A stretch of 34,697 bases of DNA from Bacteroidales bacterium. GTDB lineage: Bacteria > Bacteroidota > Bacteroidia > Bacteroidales > UBA12077. Positions 7,480-15,670 of the stretch are shown one piece after another. The notes below the pieces were generated by a model. The model did not search any database and was not told the origin of the DNA. It saw only the letters and a list, made by a program, of their open reading frames with translations. The stretch lies in contig JAHOYT010000015.1 of assembly GCA_019038645.1 (NCBI GenBank), forward strand, positions 1-34,697. Reading direction: 5' to 3'. The position numbers and the translations under genes were made by a program. Position 1 is the first letter of the stretch. Every line of letters begins with the position of its first letter.

Positions 7480-8388
7480 CTATGCCATTAAACAGGACAA
7501 AGCCACACAATAAAACTTGGATTTCCGGCTTTCGCTTCTTGACATGACTACAACCGGTTTGATTGTTCCCTGAATTAAACCTGCTAATTCGCCACCACCA
7601 AAAAGCATTAGACCTTTGTAAAAACTATTAGCAGATTCTAATGAAGGAAATATCAATGCATCCGCTTCTCCGTTAATTGGCGTCGGCACACCTTTAATTT
7701 TAACACTTTCTTTATCACATGCTAAAAATACATCTAAAGGACCATCGATTGTACAATCCGGAATTTGTCCATTATCATACATTTTACAAATCTGAGTATA
7801 ATCATTACAATAGTGAAAACTATCGTTTACTTTTTCTGATGCACCAATCAAAGCAATTTTTGGATTGTCAATTCCAAACTTTTTGGTCATTTGAATAGTG
7901 TAATTAATCATTGCCAGTTTTTGTTTTAAATCAGGATAAGGTAATACGGCTGTATCCGATACAAACAATAGCTTATCGTATTTTGGAAGTTCAAGAGCAC
8001 AAACATAAGTCATAACTGCTTTTGGAGGCAACAAGCCTTTTTCCTTATCGAGAATAGCTTTTAGGAATTTATCCGTACCAATTAATCCTTTCATTAATAC
8101 ATCTGCTTCATTATTGCGAACCATACGTACAGCCTCTTGTGCTGCTAATAAATGATCAGGAATATCAACAATTATAAAAGATTCCGGTTTAGCATTTTCG
8201 CTGATCAAGGCTTCTTCAATTTTACTTTTACTCCCAATTAGAATTGGAGTTGCAAAGCCTTTTTCCTGAGCTTCGATAAGTGCGCCTATGGTATTTTCAT
8301 CTTCAGCAACTGCAACTGCAATTCTTTTATTTAAGTCTGAATCGCATAAATGTTGAACCATCTGATCTAATGAAGTGATTGTATTCAT
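7480..8388 (-). CDS. ptb: Phosphate butyryl/acetyltransferase family protein
   Basis: This cytoplasmic enzyme of about 302 residues belongs to the Ptb/Pta family, which interconverts acyl-CoA plus phosphate with acyl phosphate plus CoA. At this length without an extra N-terminal domain it fits phosphate butyryltransferase better than full Pta. Typical segments are ADVLMKGLIGTDKFLKAIL, DGPLDVFLAC, ALIFPSLESANSFYKGL and the final PVVVMSRSES. The start is ATG at 8388; the six-codon extension upstream uses a non-ATG codon and adds nothing conserved. No butyrate kinase lies next to it, so the acyl phosphate would be used by a kinase encoded elsewhere. It ends in its own terminator. Butyryl versus branched-chain versus acetyl specificity is not decided by the sequence. 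Confidence 0.85.
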   Translation of the reverse strand: MNTITSLDQMVQHLCDSDLNKRIAVAVAEDENTIGALIEAQEKGFATPILIGSKSKIEEALISENAKPESFIIVDIPDHLLAAQEAVRMVRNNEADVLMKGLIGTDKFLKAILDKEKGLLPPKAVMTYVCALELPKYDKLLFVSDTAVLPYPDLKQKLAMINYTIQMTKKFGIDNPKIALIGASEKVNDSFHYCNDYTQICKMYDNGQIPDCTIDGPLDVFLACDKESVKIKGVPTPINGEADALIFPSLESANSFYKGLMLFGGGELAGLIQGTIKPVVVMSRSESRKSKFYCVALSCLMA

Positions 8389-8495
8389 ATTTTTATATTT
8401 GAACAAAACAAATTTGTAAAATCATTCGAAAATTATACTTTCTCTCTCAATTTTAAAACTTGTGATTTACAAAATGAAAGCAATATTTCGTATTC

Positions 8496-9284
8496 CTATA
8501 GAAATAATTCCGGTTCCTTTCTTTCAGAATAGTTTTCAATCAGCCATTCTTGTAGATTTCCAACCACAGAACTATTCATTATTCTGGCATTGTACTCACA
8601 AAACTTAACACAGGCGCAGCACCAAATACAGGATTCTTTGACAGTTTCTATATGTGAGTTTAGTGTAATTGCACCGGTTGGGCATACATCAACACAAACA
8701 CCACACAGTTTGCAATCTGAATGTAATGTATCGGGCGATAAAACAGATCTTTCCTTGTATTTTCTGTAAGGAATGTTTCCAGGAACTTTTATTTCACTGC
8801 TATAGTTTTCGTTACATAATTTATCATGTATTTGTTTTCCAAACGAAAAAGCCATATTCAAATCATCTTTATCCGGTCTGTCTTTTGCCACTTCAACATC
8901 GTTTAATGAAAAAGAGTGTTCTCCAATAAATGCTCCTGCAGCTATTGTTTTAAATCCACATGATTGCGAAATGTCCTTTAGCTCTGTTAGAGCATCTTCA
9001 TAAGCACGATTACCGTAAACTGCAATTACAGCTAATAAAGAATTATCTGATGATATATTTCTAAATCTTTTTGTTGCCGTTTCAGGAATTCTGCCACCAT
9101 ACACTGGTGCTCCGAAAATAGTGAATTGGTTCTTTTCAATTCTGATTTTATTGTTGCTGCAGCTTGCGGTTATATCTATATCATTTATTATTTCTGCGCC
9201 TATTCCCTGAGCTATTGATTCAAGAATCTTTTTGGTTGTTTTTGTTGGCGAAAAATATACCAGATTAATAGTCTTAATATGCAT
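8496..9284 (-). CDS. EFR1-type flavodoxin/ferredoxin fusion protein
   Basis: This 262-residue cytoplasmic electron carrier has an N-terminal flavodoxin-like domain (about 1-160; FMN loop YFSPTKTTKKI near residue 10) and a C-terminal pair of [4Fe-4S] motifs. The first cluster motif is CKLCGVCVDVCP and the second CIWCCACVKFCEYNA. The second lacks the usual proline after its last Cys and carries an extra Cys. Such 'EFRODO' proteins are common in fermentative anaerobes and are thought to move low-potential electrons between ferredoxin and unknown oxidoreductases. Neighbours give no partner. Family membership is firm; the physiological partner is unknown. Confidence 0.9.
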   Translation of the reverse strand: MHIKTINLVYFSPTKTTKKILESIAQGIGAEIINDIDITASCSNNKIRIEKNQFTIFGAPVYGGRIPETATKRFRNISSDNSLLAVIAVYGNRAYEDALTELKDISQSCGFKTIAAGAFIGEHSFSLNDVEVAKDRPDKDDLNMAFSFGKQIHDKLCNENYSSEIKVPGNIPYRKYKERSVLSPDTLHSDCKLCGVCVDVCPTGAITLNSHIETVKESCIWCCACVKFCEYNARIMNSSVVGNLQEWLIENYSERKEPELFL

Positions 9285-9325
9285 TTTAAAATTAAATTAT
9301 GGAATTACAATTTATTAATCATTGC

Positions 9326-10060
9326 CTACGCAAATACTTTTTTCAATAAATCTGTAATTCTTGCTGCAGGATTCAATCGTATTTCTTTTTCTTCTTTTGC
9401 AATTTGTATAAAAAGACCATCAATTGCTTTATTTGTAACGTAATCGTCCAAATCAGGATTTACTTTACTTACAAAAGGAAGTTTATTATAGGTAGTAAAT
9501 ACAGCATTCCAGTATTTAGTTGCATTAACCTTTTCGAGTGAAATCTTAATTAAAGGTTTAAATTTTTCAACTAATTGTAATCGTGTATGGTCTTCAAGAA
9601 AACGGGTTGCTGCATCATCGTTCCCATTTAAAATATTCATAACATCCTGCAATGTCATTTCCTTAATTGCATTAACAAATAAATCTTTAGCACCCGACGC
9701 AGCGTCTTCAGCAGCACGGTTCATTGATTCTATTGCATCGTCAACAGCTTTGTCCTGACCTAACATTCGTAACTTATCTTCTACTTGTTTCGCCTCTTTG
9801 GGCATAGGAATTTTAATTACAGGATCTTTAAAATACCCATCCGGTTTTGATAAGCGTGTTACTCCTTTTTCAATTCCAATGGTAAGCGCCTCTCTCAAGG
9901 CTTCGGCTACTTCCTCTTCGGTAAGTTCAGTTATTACATTTCCGTCAACTACCTCTTCAACTGTTTCTTCCACAGTTTCCTGTACTTTTTTCCAGAGCTG
10001 AGCATTAACTGCAGAAATACTAAATAACACCAAAGAAGTAATAATTATTATTTTTTTCAT
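9326..10060 (-). CDS. DUF4197 domain exported protein
   Basis: This 244-residue protein has a signal peptide of about 20 residues ending SAVNAQ. The rest is mostly helical and carries the DUF4197 pattern: LREALTIGIEKGVTRLSKPDGY (start of the domain), then a sentence-like run of conserved pieces IKIPMPKEAKQVEDKLR, MNRAAEDAA, FKPLIKISLEKVNA and LNPAARITDLLKKVF. The function of DUF4197 is unknown; the protein is predicted periplasmic or surface-linked. A Glu/Val-rich stretch near residues 25-45 (VQETVEETVEEVVDG) precedes the domain. It has its own promoter-like sequence at 10102-10132, although the upstream WG gene is on the same strand. Confidence 0.85.
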   Translation of the reverse strand: MKKIIIITSLVLFSISAVNAQLWKKVQETVEETVEEVVDGNVITELTEEEVAEALREALTIGIEKGVTRLSKPDGYFKDPVIKIPMPKEAKQVEDKLRMLGQDKAVDDAIESMNRAAEDAASGAKDLFVNAIKEMTLQDVMNILNGNDDAATRFLEDHTRLQLVEKFKPLIKISLEKVNATKYWNAVFTTYNKLPFVSKVNPDLDDYVTNKAIDGLFIQIAKEEKEIRLNPAARITDLLKKVFA

Positions 10061-10101
10061 TAGTTATATGTTAAATTAGATAGCAGATTTAATATTTTGA
10101 T

Positions 10102-10132
10102 CAAAAATAGTATTCTATTTAATTTTTTCAAC
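10102..10132 (-). promoter_or_regulatory. Putative promoter of the DUF4197 gene (GTTG-N19-TATTTTTG)
   Basis: On the minus strand GTTG (10129-10132) and TATTTTTG (10102-10109) are spaced by 19 nt, a good fit to the Bacteroidota -33/-7 pattern TTTG-N19-21-TAnnTTTG. The start codon is about 42 nt downstream. The -33 element lies inside the end of the WG-repeat gene. Confidence 0.5.
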
Positions 10133-11215
10133 ATCTTTCAATGCAGCAAAAACAGGCTGAATAACCCAATTTCCGGCTTTGTCGATAATTCCCCATTTAT
10201 CATCTATTTTAACAGCAGCATAACCGTTTTTAAAATTTCGCACACCGTCGAACTGTGGTTCTATGACCCATTCCAATTTGCTGTTATAAAAACCTAATTT
10301 TTCGTTTTTCTTTCCTTTTGCTAATCCTTCATGAAATTCTGAAATATAGTCGGAATCGTCAAATCGGATTATTTCGCCATTTGTTCTTAAATAAACCCAT
10401 TGGTCATTCTGTTTAATTTTCGCAAGTTTTGTTTCAGGATCAAAATCGTTCACTGTGAAAAACTGTGGTTGAATTACCCATTCTCCATCGGGGTTAAGAT
10501 ATCCAATAGTTTCAACATTGGTTTTGGCCCATGCTAATCCAGCATTAAAATATCCTACGCTCAAAAAACGTGCTTCAATTGCCACATTTCCATTTGTATC
10601 AATAAAACCATATAACCCATCATCATTTTTAAAGGGAGCAAGATCTTCTGAGAACCATTTTATCTCCTTAATACCAGGGACTTCAACTAATTTTTGATTT
10701 CCTTTATTATCAATTATATAAATATTATTCATTTGGCCGCTTGCGTATCCATTATTATCGATTACATCCATATCATTCTTAATTTGTGCAATTGCAAACC
10801 CATTCTTAAACGATGACACTTTATTATATTTTGCCGGAACTGCAATCTTCCCTTGTGTATTCATATAACCCCAACCTGTTTTAACTAATACCGGAACAAA
10901 GCCGTTTTTGAATCCCTGTGTGCCAAAACCAAAAACCTCTTTCAAACGAAAATTTGTAATTTCTGTTTGTAGTTTCTCACCTTTTGTATTGATAAAAGAA
11001 TATCCAATCTTTCTCTCATAAATTACAGCATATCCATCCTCAGAAAAACTGTAACATTTTCTATACTGAGGATTTAAAATATAATCCCCTTTCAAATTTA
11101 TGAAACCCCAATCTTTCGAATCCATTGTTCTTGCCTGAATAATAAAGGTTTGGGAATATGCATTAAATGAAATTATTATTAATAACACTACAGTTAAATA
11201 GATATTTTTATTCAT
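10115..11215 (-). CDS. WG-repeat exported protein
   Basis: This 366-residue protein has an N-terminal signal peptide (ending FNAYSQ) followed by about eight WG (KWG-leptospira) repeats of roughly 40 residues. Each has the form 'WGFIN.KGDYILNPQY': examples are WGYMNTQGKIAVPAKY, YGFIDTNGNVAIEARF, WGIIDKAGNWVIQPVF. The second and sixth copies are degenerate. WG repeats form beta-rich solenoid or propeller-like surfaces for protein or ligand binding; no enzymatic role is established. It starts 25 nt after the small lipoprotein gene and probably shares its transcript, suggesting a common envelope role. Confidence 0.9.
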   Translation of the reverse strand: MNKNIYLTVVLLIIISFNAYSQTFIIQARTMDSKDWGFINLKGDYILNPQYRKCYSFSEDGYAVIYERKIGYSFINTKGEKLQTEITNFRLKEVFGFGTQGFKNGFVPVLVKTGWGYMNTQGKIAVPAKYNKVSSFKNGFAIAQIKNDMDVIDNNGYASGQMNNIYIIDNKGNQKLVEVPGIKEIKWFSEDLAPFKNDDGLYGFIDTNGNVAIEARFLSVGYFNAGLAWAKTNVETIGYLNPDGEWVIQPQFFTVNDFDPETKLAKIKQNDQWVYLRTNGEIIRFDDSDYISEFHEGLAKGKKNEKLGFYNSKLEWVIEPQFDGVRNFKNGYAAVKIDDKWGIIDKAGNWVIQPVFAALKDVEKIK

Positions 11216-11240
11216 TATATTAGTTTTTTAATTATAAAAC

Positions 11241-11561
11241 TTATTTATTTCGTCGTCGTTTCTTATTGCTGGCACCTTTGCTTCCAAGTATACCCCATCC
11301 GCCACTACCTATTATAAAACCAAATGCATACCACGCACCATTATTATTTTGAGCATACACAGTAACATCATCCCGAAACAACATGGCAATTAAATCGAAA
11401 GGTGCAATAATACCATGTAATAAACCACCCCAGAAACCATAGGTTTGGCCTTCAAGGCAAGCATCAACAACTTCTTTGTTTGCACATGATGAGAATAATA
11501 AAATACCCACAAAACCTATAATTAAAATACTTAGAAATTTTTTATAATTATTAGTATTCAT
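11241..11561 (-). CDS. Small conserved lipoprotein of unknown function
   Basis: This 106-residue protein begins with a lipoprotein signal: basic N-terminus, hydrophobic core and lipobox LLFSSC with Cys at about residue 26. After the lipid-anchored Cys there is CLEGQTYGFWGGLLHG, IIAPFDLIAMLFRDD, a short linker, then a Gly-rich hydrophobic segment (GFIIGSGGWGILG) and a basic tail (KKRRRNK). The pattern is that of small lipoproteins found across Bacteroidota without assigned function. The hydrophobic segments could be membrane-dipping. It is 25 nt ahead of the WG-repeat gene. Confidence 0.75.
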   Translation of the reverse strand: MNTNNYKKFLSILIIGFVGILLFSSCANKEVVDACLEGQTYGFWGGLLHGIIAPFDLIAMLFRDDVTVYAQNNNGAWYAFGFIIGSGGWGILGSKGASNKKRRRNK

Positions 11562-11638
11562 ATCTAATTGTTTTAATGAATATTACATGTACAATCCCTG
11601 TTATTAAAATGATTCTTGTTACACCAAAATGACTTTGC

Positions 11639-12802
11639 TTATTCCCGTTTATCGAGTGTAACATAATAGTCATCCAGAATTTTGGTCATCATTGGAACAT
11701 AAAACTGCCAGAAAAATTCGTTTGTACTTTGATTATTTGAACCATTAAATACAGAAATTATATTATGATAAGGTTCAAAAAAAGCAGTTTTACTGTTTAT
11801 CGTATTTTCGGCAAAATCACCACCAAAATAATAAAAATTATAATCGCCGGTATGTTCAATAACAGCAGGGAAAACCGGTTTTAAATTGTAATTACGTAAA
11901 ATAGAATCGCCACTTGAATTAACATGTATTTTAAAATTAGCCAGTACATTGTTATTGTCAGAGGAAAATGTAATATCAAACCATTGCGGGTAATGTACAA
12001 TCTCAGGGAGCCCATAACGGTTCATTGCATCCTGCTTTGTTATTATTAAAGGAATTTCTTCTGTTAAATGCGTTCCGTATTCCAGAATAGCAATAGTGCC
12101 AAATTTATGCACAAGAACAATTCCTGCATTGGTAAAATGCCATTCGTTATTATTTTGTTCCATGTACAAATTAACAATCCATTTCGGGAAACTATAATTT
12201 GAAACAGTATCGAGGCTACTAAAATATTTTCCTGTCCATCCGCTCCAGCTTAGACCGAACAAGTTTTCAACTTTTTCCCGAATGAGCCCGTTTGTTGGTG
12301 CATTGAATAAATTAAATTCAGTAATAATCAATTTCTTGAGTTCTTTCATCTCTTTCAACAAGAGATAATCGTTCTGATTTAAACCTCCATAAACCTTCTG
12401 TGTATGTTTTACATCTCTGGTATCACTTTTATACCATTCGTTATAATAAACTCCGTAAGTATCGGCGTAGTACAACATATCATATTCTTCGGCGATATTT
12501 TCAATTTCGTGTATACGAATACTTCTGAAATCAAATTCCTGTGATTTAGAATTTATTGGGAAAAAGCCATAATAATCCTTTTTTATATCGTATAAATTGC
12601 CATCAGGTTTTATATATTTCTCATGATTTAAAAGCCAGCTTAAAGATTTATGTTCTGTACGTTCCATAACAGGAACTGTTTTATCCAGAATGTATACGTT
12701 CAATGGTTTTTCTGCCTTTAAAAACCATGTTAACCAACTTCCTGATAAAACTATTATAACAATACCGACTATTATTATCAGGATAAGTAACTTCTTATTC
12801 AT
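11639..12802 (-). CDS. Membrane-anchored protein of unknown function (DUF4350-like at best)
   Basis: This 387-residue protein starts at ATG with one N-terminal transmembrane segment (about 5-27) and a large, presumably periplasmic domain. I do not recognise the family with confidence. The early part has alternating beta strands and helices with short hydrophobic strands such as LNVYILDKTVP, YDMLYYADTYGVYY and LKKLIITEFNLFNAPT, which resembles a class-I glutamine-amidotransferase-like flavodoxin-type fold as in DUF4350 proteins; catalytic Cys/His residues are not evident. The C-terminal half is rich in aromatic residues and beta strands. It lies 77 nt upstream of the lipoprotein gene in the same direction, which suggests an envelope role. 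Confidence 0.6.
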   Translation of the reverse strand: MNKKLLILIIIVGIVIIVLSGSWLTWFLKAEKPLNVYILDKTVPVMERTEHKSLSWLLNHEKYIKPDGNLYDIKKDYYGFFPINSKSQEFDFRSIRIHEIENIAEEYDMLYYADTYGVYYNEWYKSDTRDVKHTQKVYGGLNQNDYLLLKEMKELKKLIITEFNLFNAPTNGLIREKVENLFGLSWSGWTGKYFSSLDTVSNYSFPKWIVNLYMEQNNNEWHFTNAGIVLVHKFGTIAILEYGTHLTEEIPLIITKQDAMNRYGLPEIVHYPQWFDITFSSDNNNVLANFKIHVNSSGDSILRNYNLKPVFPAVIEHTGDYNFYYFGGDFAENTINSKTAFFEPYHNIISVFNGSNNQSTNEFFWQFYVPMMTKILDDYYVTLDKRE

Positions 12803-12933
12803 CTTTATTTGAGTAATTTAAGGTTTTAAGTGCCAATTGATGGAAGCTTAAATATACAAATAATAGAATGATTTACAAATATTGACAGATATATCAAAAT
12901 GTAATTAGCTGAATGTCTGCACATTAAATTTAT

Positions 12934-14274
12934 CTAAAATTTTATTAACATCTCAACGTTGTGCTGTTTCAGATAGGTACGAATAATTTGTTGAACATCC
13001 TTATTGTCAGGATACACTTTTATAACATCAGACAGATTTTCAATATCATTGCCAATAAACTCCGTATCAATATAACCAAACCCAATGTAACTGCCATTTT
13101 CAATTTTAACTACAGATTTCTCATCATCGTTTCGGCCTGCATCTACAATAAAAAAGTTTTGCCAGTTATAAGAAAGCTCATCCATTAACTCCCGAGCTCT
13201 TACATTGTAATTTTCGGGTGATTCTTCATGTATACAAGCTCCTTTGCAGTGTTTTAACTGATAATAAAAACATGCGCCTGTTGTTTCATATAAACCACAT
13301 AATTTTTGACACAACTGATATTTTTCTGATAAAAGATATAACCTGTTCCTTGCTTCTTTTGCTGAATTAAAAGATACAACCGGCATTTCTTTTTTAATAT
13401 TCTGTGCCCTGAAACAAATATATCCAAATTCATCCGTATAAGAGTAAATTCCGAAATGATTTGCAGCTCTTCCCTGTCGGCGATTATATTTTGGCTTTTG
13501 TGTTTTTATTTCATCGGATTCCAGTAATAATGCTATTAACTCACTTCCGGTTAATTCGTATGAAATATTATGAATATCGTCAGTCATTTTTAGTGCCCGT
13601 TCAGATTTTTCGCTACTAAAATGAGAAAAGACTCTTGTTCTAATGTTTTTACTTTTACCAATATAAATTATATCACTATTATGATCGTGGAAATAATAAA
13701 CTCCGGGTTCTTCGGGAAGATTCTTAATTATTTTAGCATCAATGTGATAAAACTTACCTGAATTTAACTGACCAAGATTAGGGCTAATTTTAAGTAAATG
13801 TTCAAAAAGCTTAACTGTTGCAATAGCATCACCAGCAGCTCTGTGCCTGCCGTTGATTTCAATCCCTAAATCATTGCAAAGTTTTCCTAAACTGTACGAT
13901 TTATGCTTTGGGATAATTTTGCGGCTTAATTTAACTGTACATAACCGGTCTCTCTTAAAATCATAGCCAAGACTTTTAAACTCATTCCGAATAAAATTAT
14001 AATCGAAAGATGCATTATGAGCAACAATAGATTTTCCTTCAGTATGAACTACAATATCTTTGGCGATCTCCCAAAATTTTGGAGCGTCTTTTACCATTTC
14101 GTTTGTAATACCTGTTAATCTTGTTATGTTGTACGGAATATTTCGTTCGGGATTAATTAATGTTGAATATTCATTAATTATTTCTTTACCATTATGAATA
14201 TAGATTGCTATTTCAGTTATTTTTTCAGTAACCGGACTCAGCCCTGTAGTTTCTATATCGAGTATGGCATACAT
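12934..14274 (-). CDS. DnaQ-like exonuclease fused to GIY-YIG (UvrC/Cho-like) nuclease
   Basis: This 446-residue protein fuses two nuclease domains. Residues 1 to about 165 are a DEDDh 3'-5' exonuclease like the DNA polymerase III epsilon subunit: LDIETTG (D6, E8), VAHNASFDYNFI and GRHRAAGDA supply the catalytic acids and His. Residues about 190-270 are a GIY-YIG domain: GVYYFHDHNSDIIYIGKSKNIRTRV, read here as the GVYYF and YIGKSKN motifs. The remainder resembles the region C-terminal to the GIY-YIG domain in Cho/UvrC-like proteins, with several Cys (LCQKLCGLYE, CFYYQLKHCKGAC) that may bind metal. A role in DNA repair is inferred from the domains. It is a separate gene with 130-nt flanks. Confidence 0.9.
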   Translation of the reverse strand: MYAILDIETTGLSPVTEKITEIAIYIHNGKEIINEYSTLINPERNIPYNITRLTGITNEMVKDAPKFWEIAKDIVVHTEGKSIVAHNASFDYNFIRNEFKSLGYDFKRDRLCTVKLSRKIIPKHKSYSLGKLCNDLGIEINGRHRAAGDAIATVKLFEHLLKISPNLGQLNSGKFYHIDAKIIKNLPEEPGVYYFHDHNSDIIYIGKSKNIRTRVFSHFSSEKSERALKMTDDIHNISYELTGSELIALLLESDEIKTQKPKYNRRQGRAANHFGIYSYTDEFGYICFRAQNIKKEMPVVSFNSAKEARNRLYLLSEKYQLCQKLCGLYETTGACFYYQLKHCKGACIHEESPENYNVRARELMDELSYNWQNFFIVDAGRNDDEKSVVKIENGSYIGFGYIDTEFIGNDIENLSDVIKVYPDNKDVQQIIRTYLKQHNVEMLIKF

Positions 14275-14382
14275 ATTTACAAAAATGCAAATAAAGCTTT
14301 AATTATCTATTATTTCCTGCAATGAATTATCTGACAATTGAATGATTATTAAATTATCATCTGATACTAAATCTTACAATAT

Positions 14383-14408
14383 AAAAAAGCCCGCATTAAG
14401 CAGGCTTT
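14383..14408 (-). terminator. Rho-independent terminator after the PyrD-like gene
   Basis: Minus strand: AAAGCCTGC / GCGGGCTTT with one G-U pair and loop TTAAT, followed by further Ts. It lies 22 nt after the PyrD-like stop codon. Confidence 0.85.
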
Positions 14409-14430
14409 CATTTTTTACAATATAAGTATT

Positions 14431-15420
14431 TTAACCTTTTCCGGAAAAATGTTTCATAAATTGCATGCGCTCATAAGCAGCAGAGTTCAGAGCTTTATCC
14501 TGGCTCATTTTACCTCTAAAATCATTCAGAGTTTTAAACTCATTCTGATCCATCCATGCAGCAAGATCGTTTAACATATTTTTAAGTATACCTTTTCCAT
14601 TTTTGTAAAATGCGGATGCAATTTGAACAGCATTTGCTCCTGCCAGAATTTGTTTGATTATAGCAGCACCATCGTGTATTCCGGTTGAGGCAGCCAAATC
14701 ACATCCTACCCTATTATGCATTATTCCTACCCATCGCAAAGAAATTGGTAATTCATATGGCGAACTAGTAACATTTGTTGATAGCATATCGAAATTATTA
14801 ATATCAATATCAGGGCTATAAAAACGATTAAACAGTACTAATCCTTTTATTCCGGTTTTTGAAAGTTTTTGTATAAAAGATCCAAGGCCAGCAGAATAAT
14901 AACTTATTTTTAAGGAAACCGGTATCTTAACGTGCTTTTTTACTTCATCAATAATATCAAAGTATACTTTTTCATTTTCTTCACTTGTTTTGTCAAAATC
15001 AGATGGCATAACAAAAACATTTAATTCCAGAGCATCCGCACCAGCATCCTGTAATGTTTCAGCATAATATGGCCATTTATCGGATGTAACGCAATTAATA
15101 CTGGCTATTATCGGAATATTCACAGCTTGTTTTGCTTCTCTTATTAATCTCAGGTAATTAGTAAGTGAATCATCTTCAGTGTAGTTATCATAATAATCCA
15201 TAGTTTCAGGATACAGAAATGTTTCCATATTCATGCTACTCAAATCTTTTTCAAGCTCCCTCCTTATTTCTTCTTCGAAAATAGATTTAAGAACAATCGC
15301 ACCCGCTCCGTTTTCTTCAAATTCCTTAATATCCCTGATTGAATTAGTTAATCCTGAGCTAGCCGCAATAACAGGATTGCGTAATTTTAATCCCATGTAG
15401 GTTGTGGTTAAGTCTGCCAT
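14431..15420 (-). CDS. Dihydroorotate dehydrogenase-like FMN protein
   Basis: This 329-residue TIM-barrel flavoprotein is homologous to class 1 dihydroorotate dehydrogenases and to the pyrimidine-oxidoreductase domain of dihydropyrimidine dehydrogenase. It begins LTTTYMGLKLRNPVIAASSGLT (cut here for length: the phosphate/FMN entry is RNPVIAASSG). The barrel's FMN-binding end is IHDGAAIIKQILAGANAVQIAS. The segment that in true PyrD carries the catalytic Cys and Asn (ELNISCPN) reads ELNVFVMPSD, so the canonical base is absent. It is therefore unlikely to be the pyrimidine-biosynthesis enzyme; the substrate is unknown. It is monocistronic with its own terminator. Confidence 0.85.
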   Translation of the reverse strand: MADLTTTYMGLKLRNPVIAASSGLTNSIRDIKEFEENGAGAIVLKSIFEEEIRRELEKDLSSMNMETFLYPETMDYYDNYTEDDSLTNYLRLIREAKQAVNIPIIASINCVTSDKWPYYAETLQDAGADALELNVFVMPSDFDKTSEENEKVYFDIIDEVKKHVKIPVSLKISYYSAGLGSFIQKLSKTGIKGLVLFNRFYSPDIDINNFDMLSTNVTSSPYELPISLRWVGIMHNRVGCDLAASTGIHDGAAIIKQILAGANAVQIASAFYKNGKGILKNMLNDLAAWMDQNEFKTLNDFRGKMSQDKALNSAAYERMQFMKHFSGKG

Positions 15421-15670
15421 GATTTCTGTTTATTAATTTTGATTTATAAAGTTATTATGAAAATGCTACAATGTCAATTAATTCAATAATCATTAATTGT
15501 TTTTTGATTAACACAAGTTTTATAAAAATGTTCATCACCATTATTAACTAAATAAAACGTCTGTTTTTACCTTTTATCAAAATATGGAATCATTAAATAC
15601 ATTTTTTATTGCACATGATCAAAATAATCAGGAATTTTGATTTACCATTTTATTCCAATTAAATTTCTTT

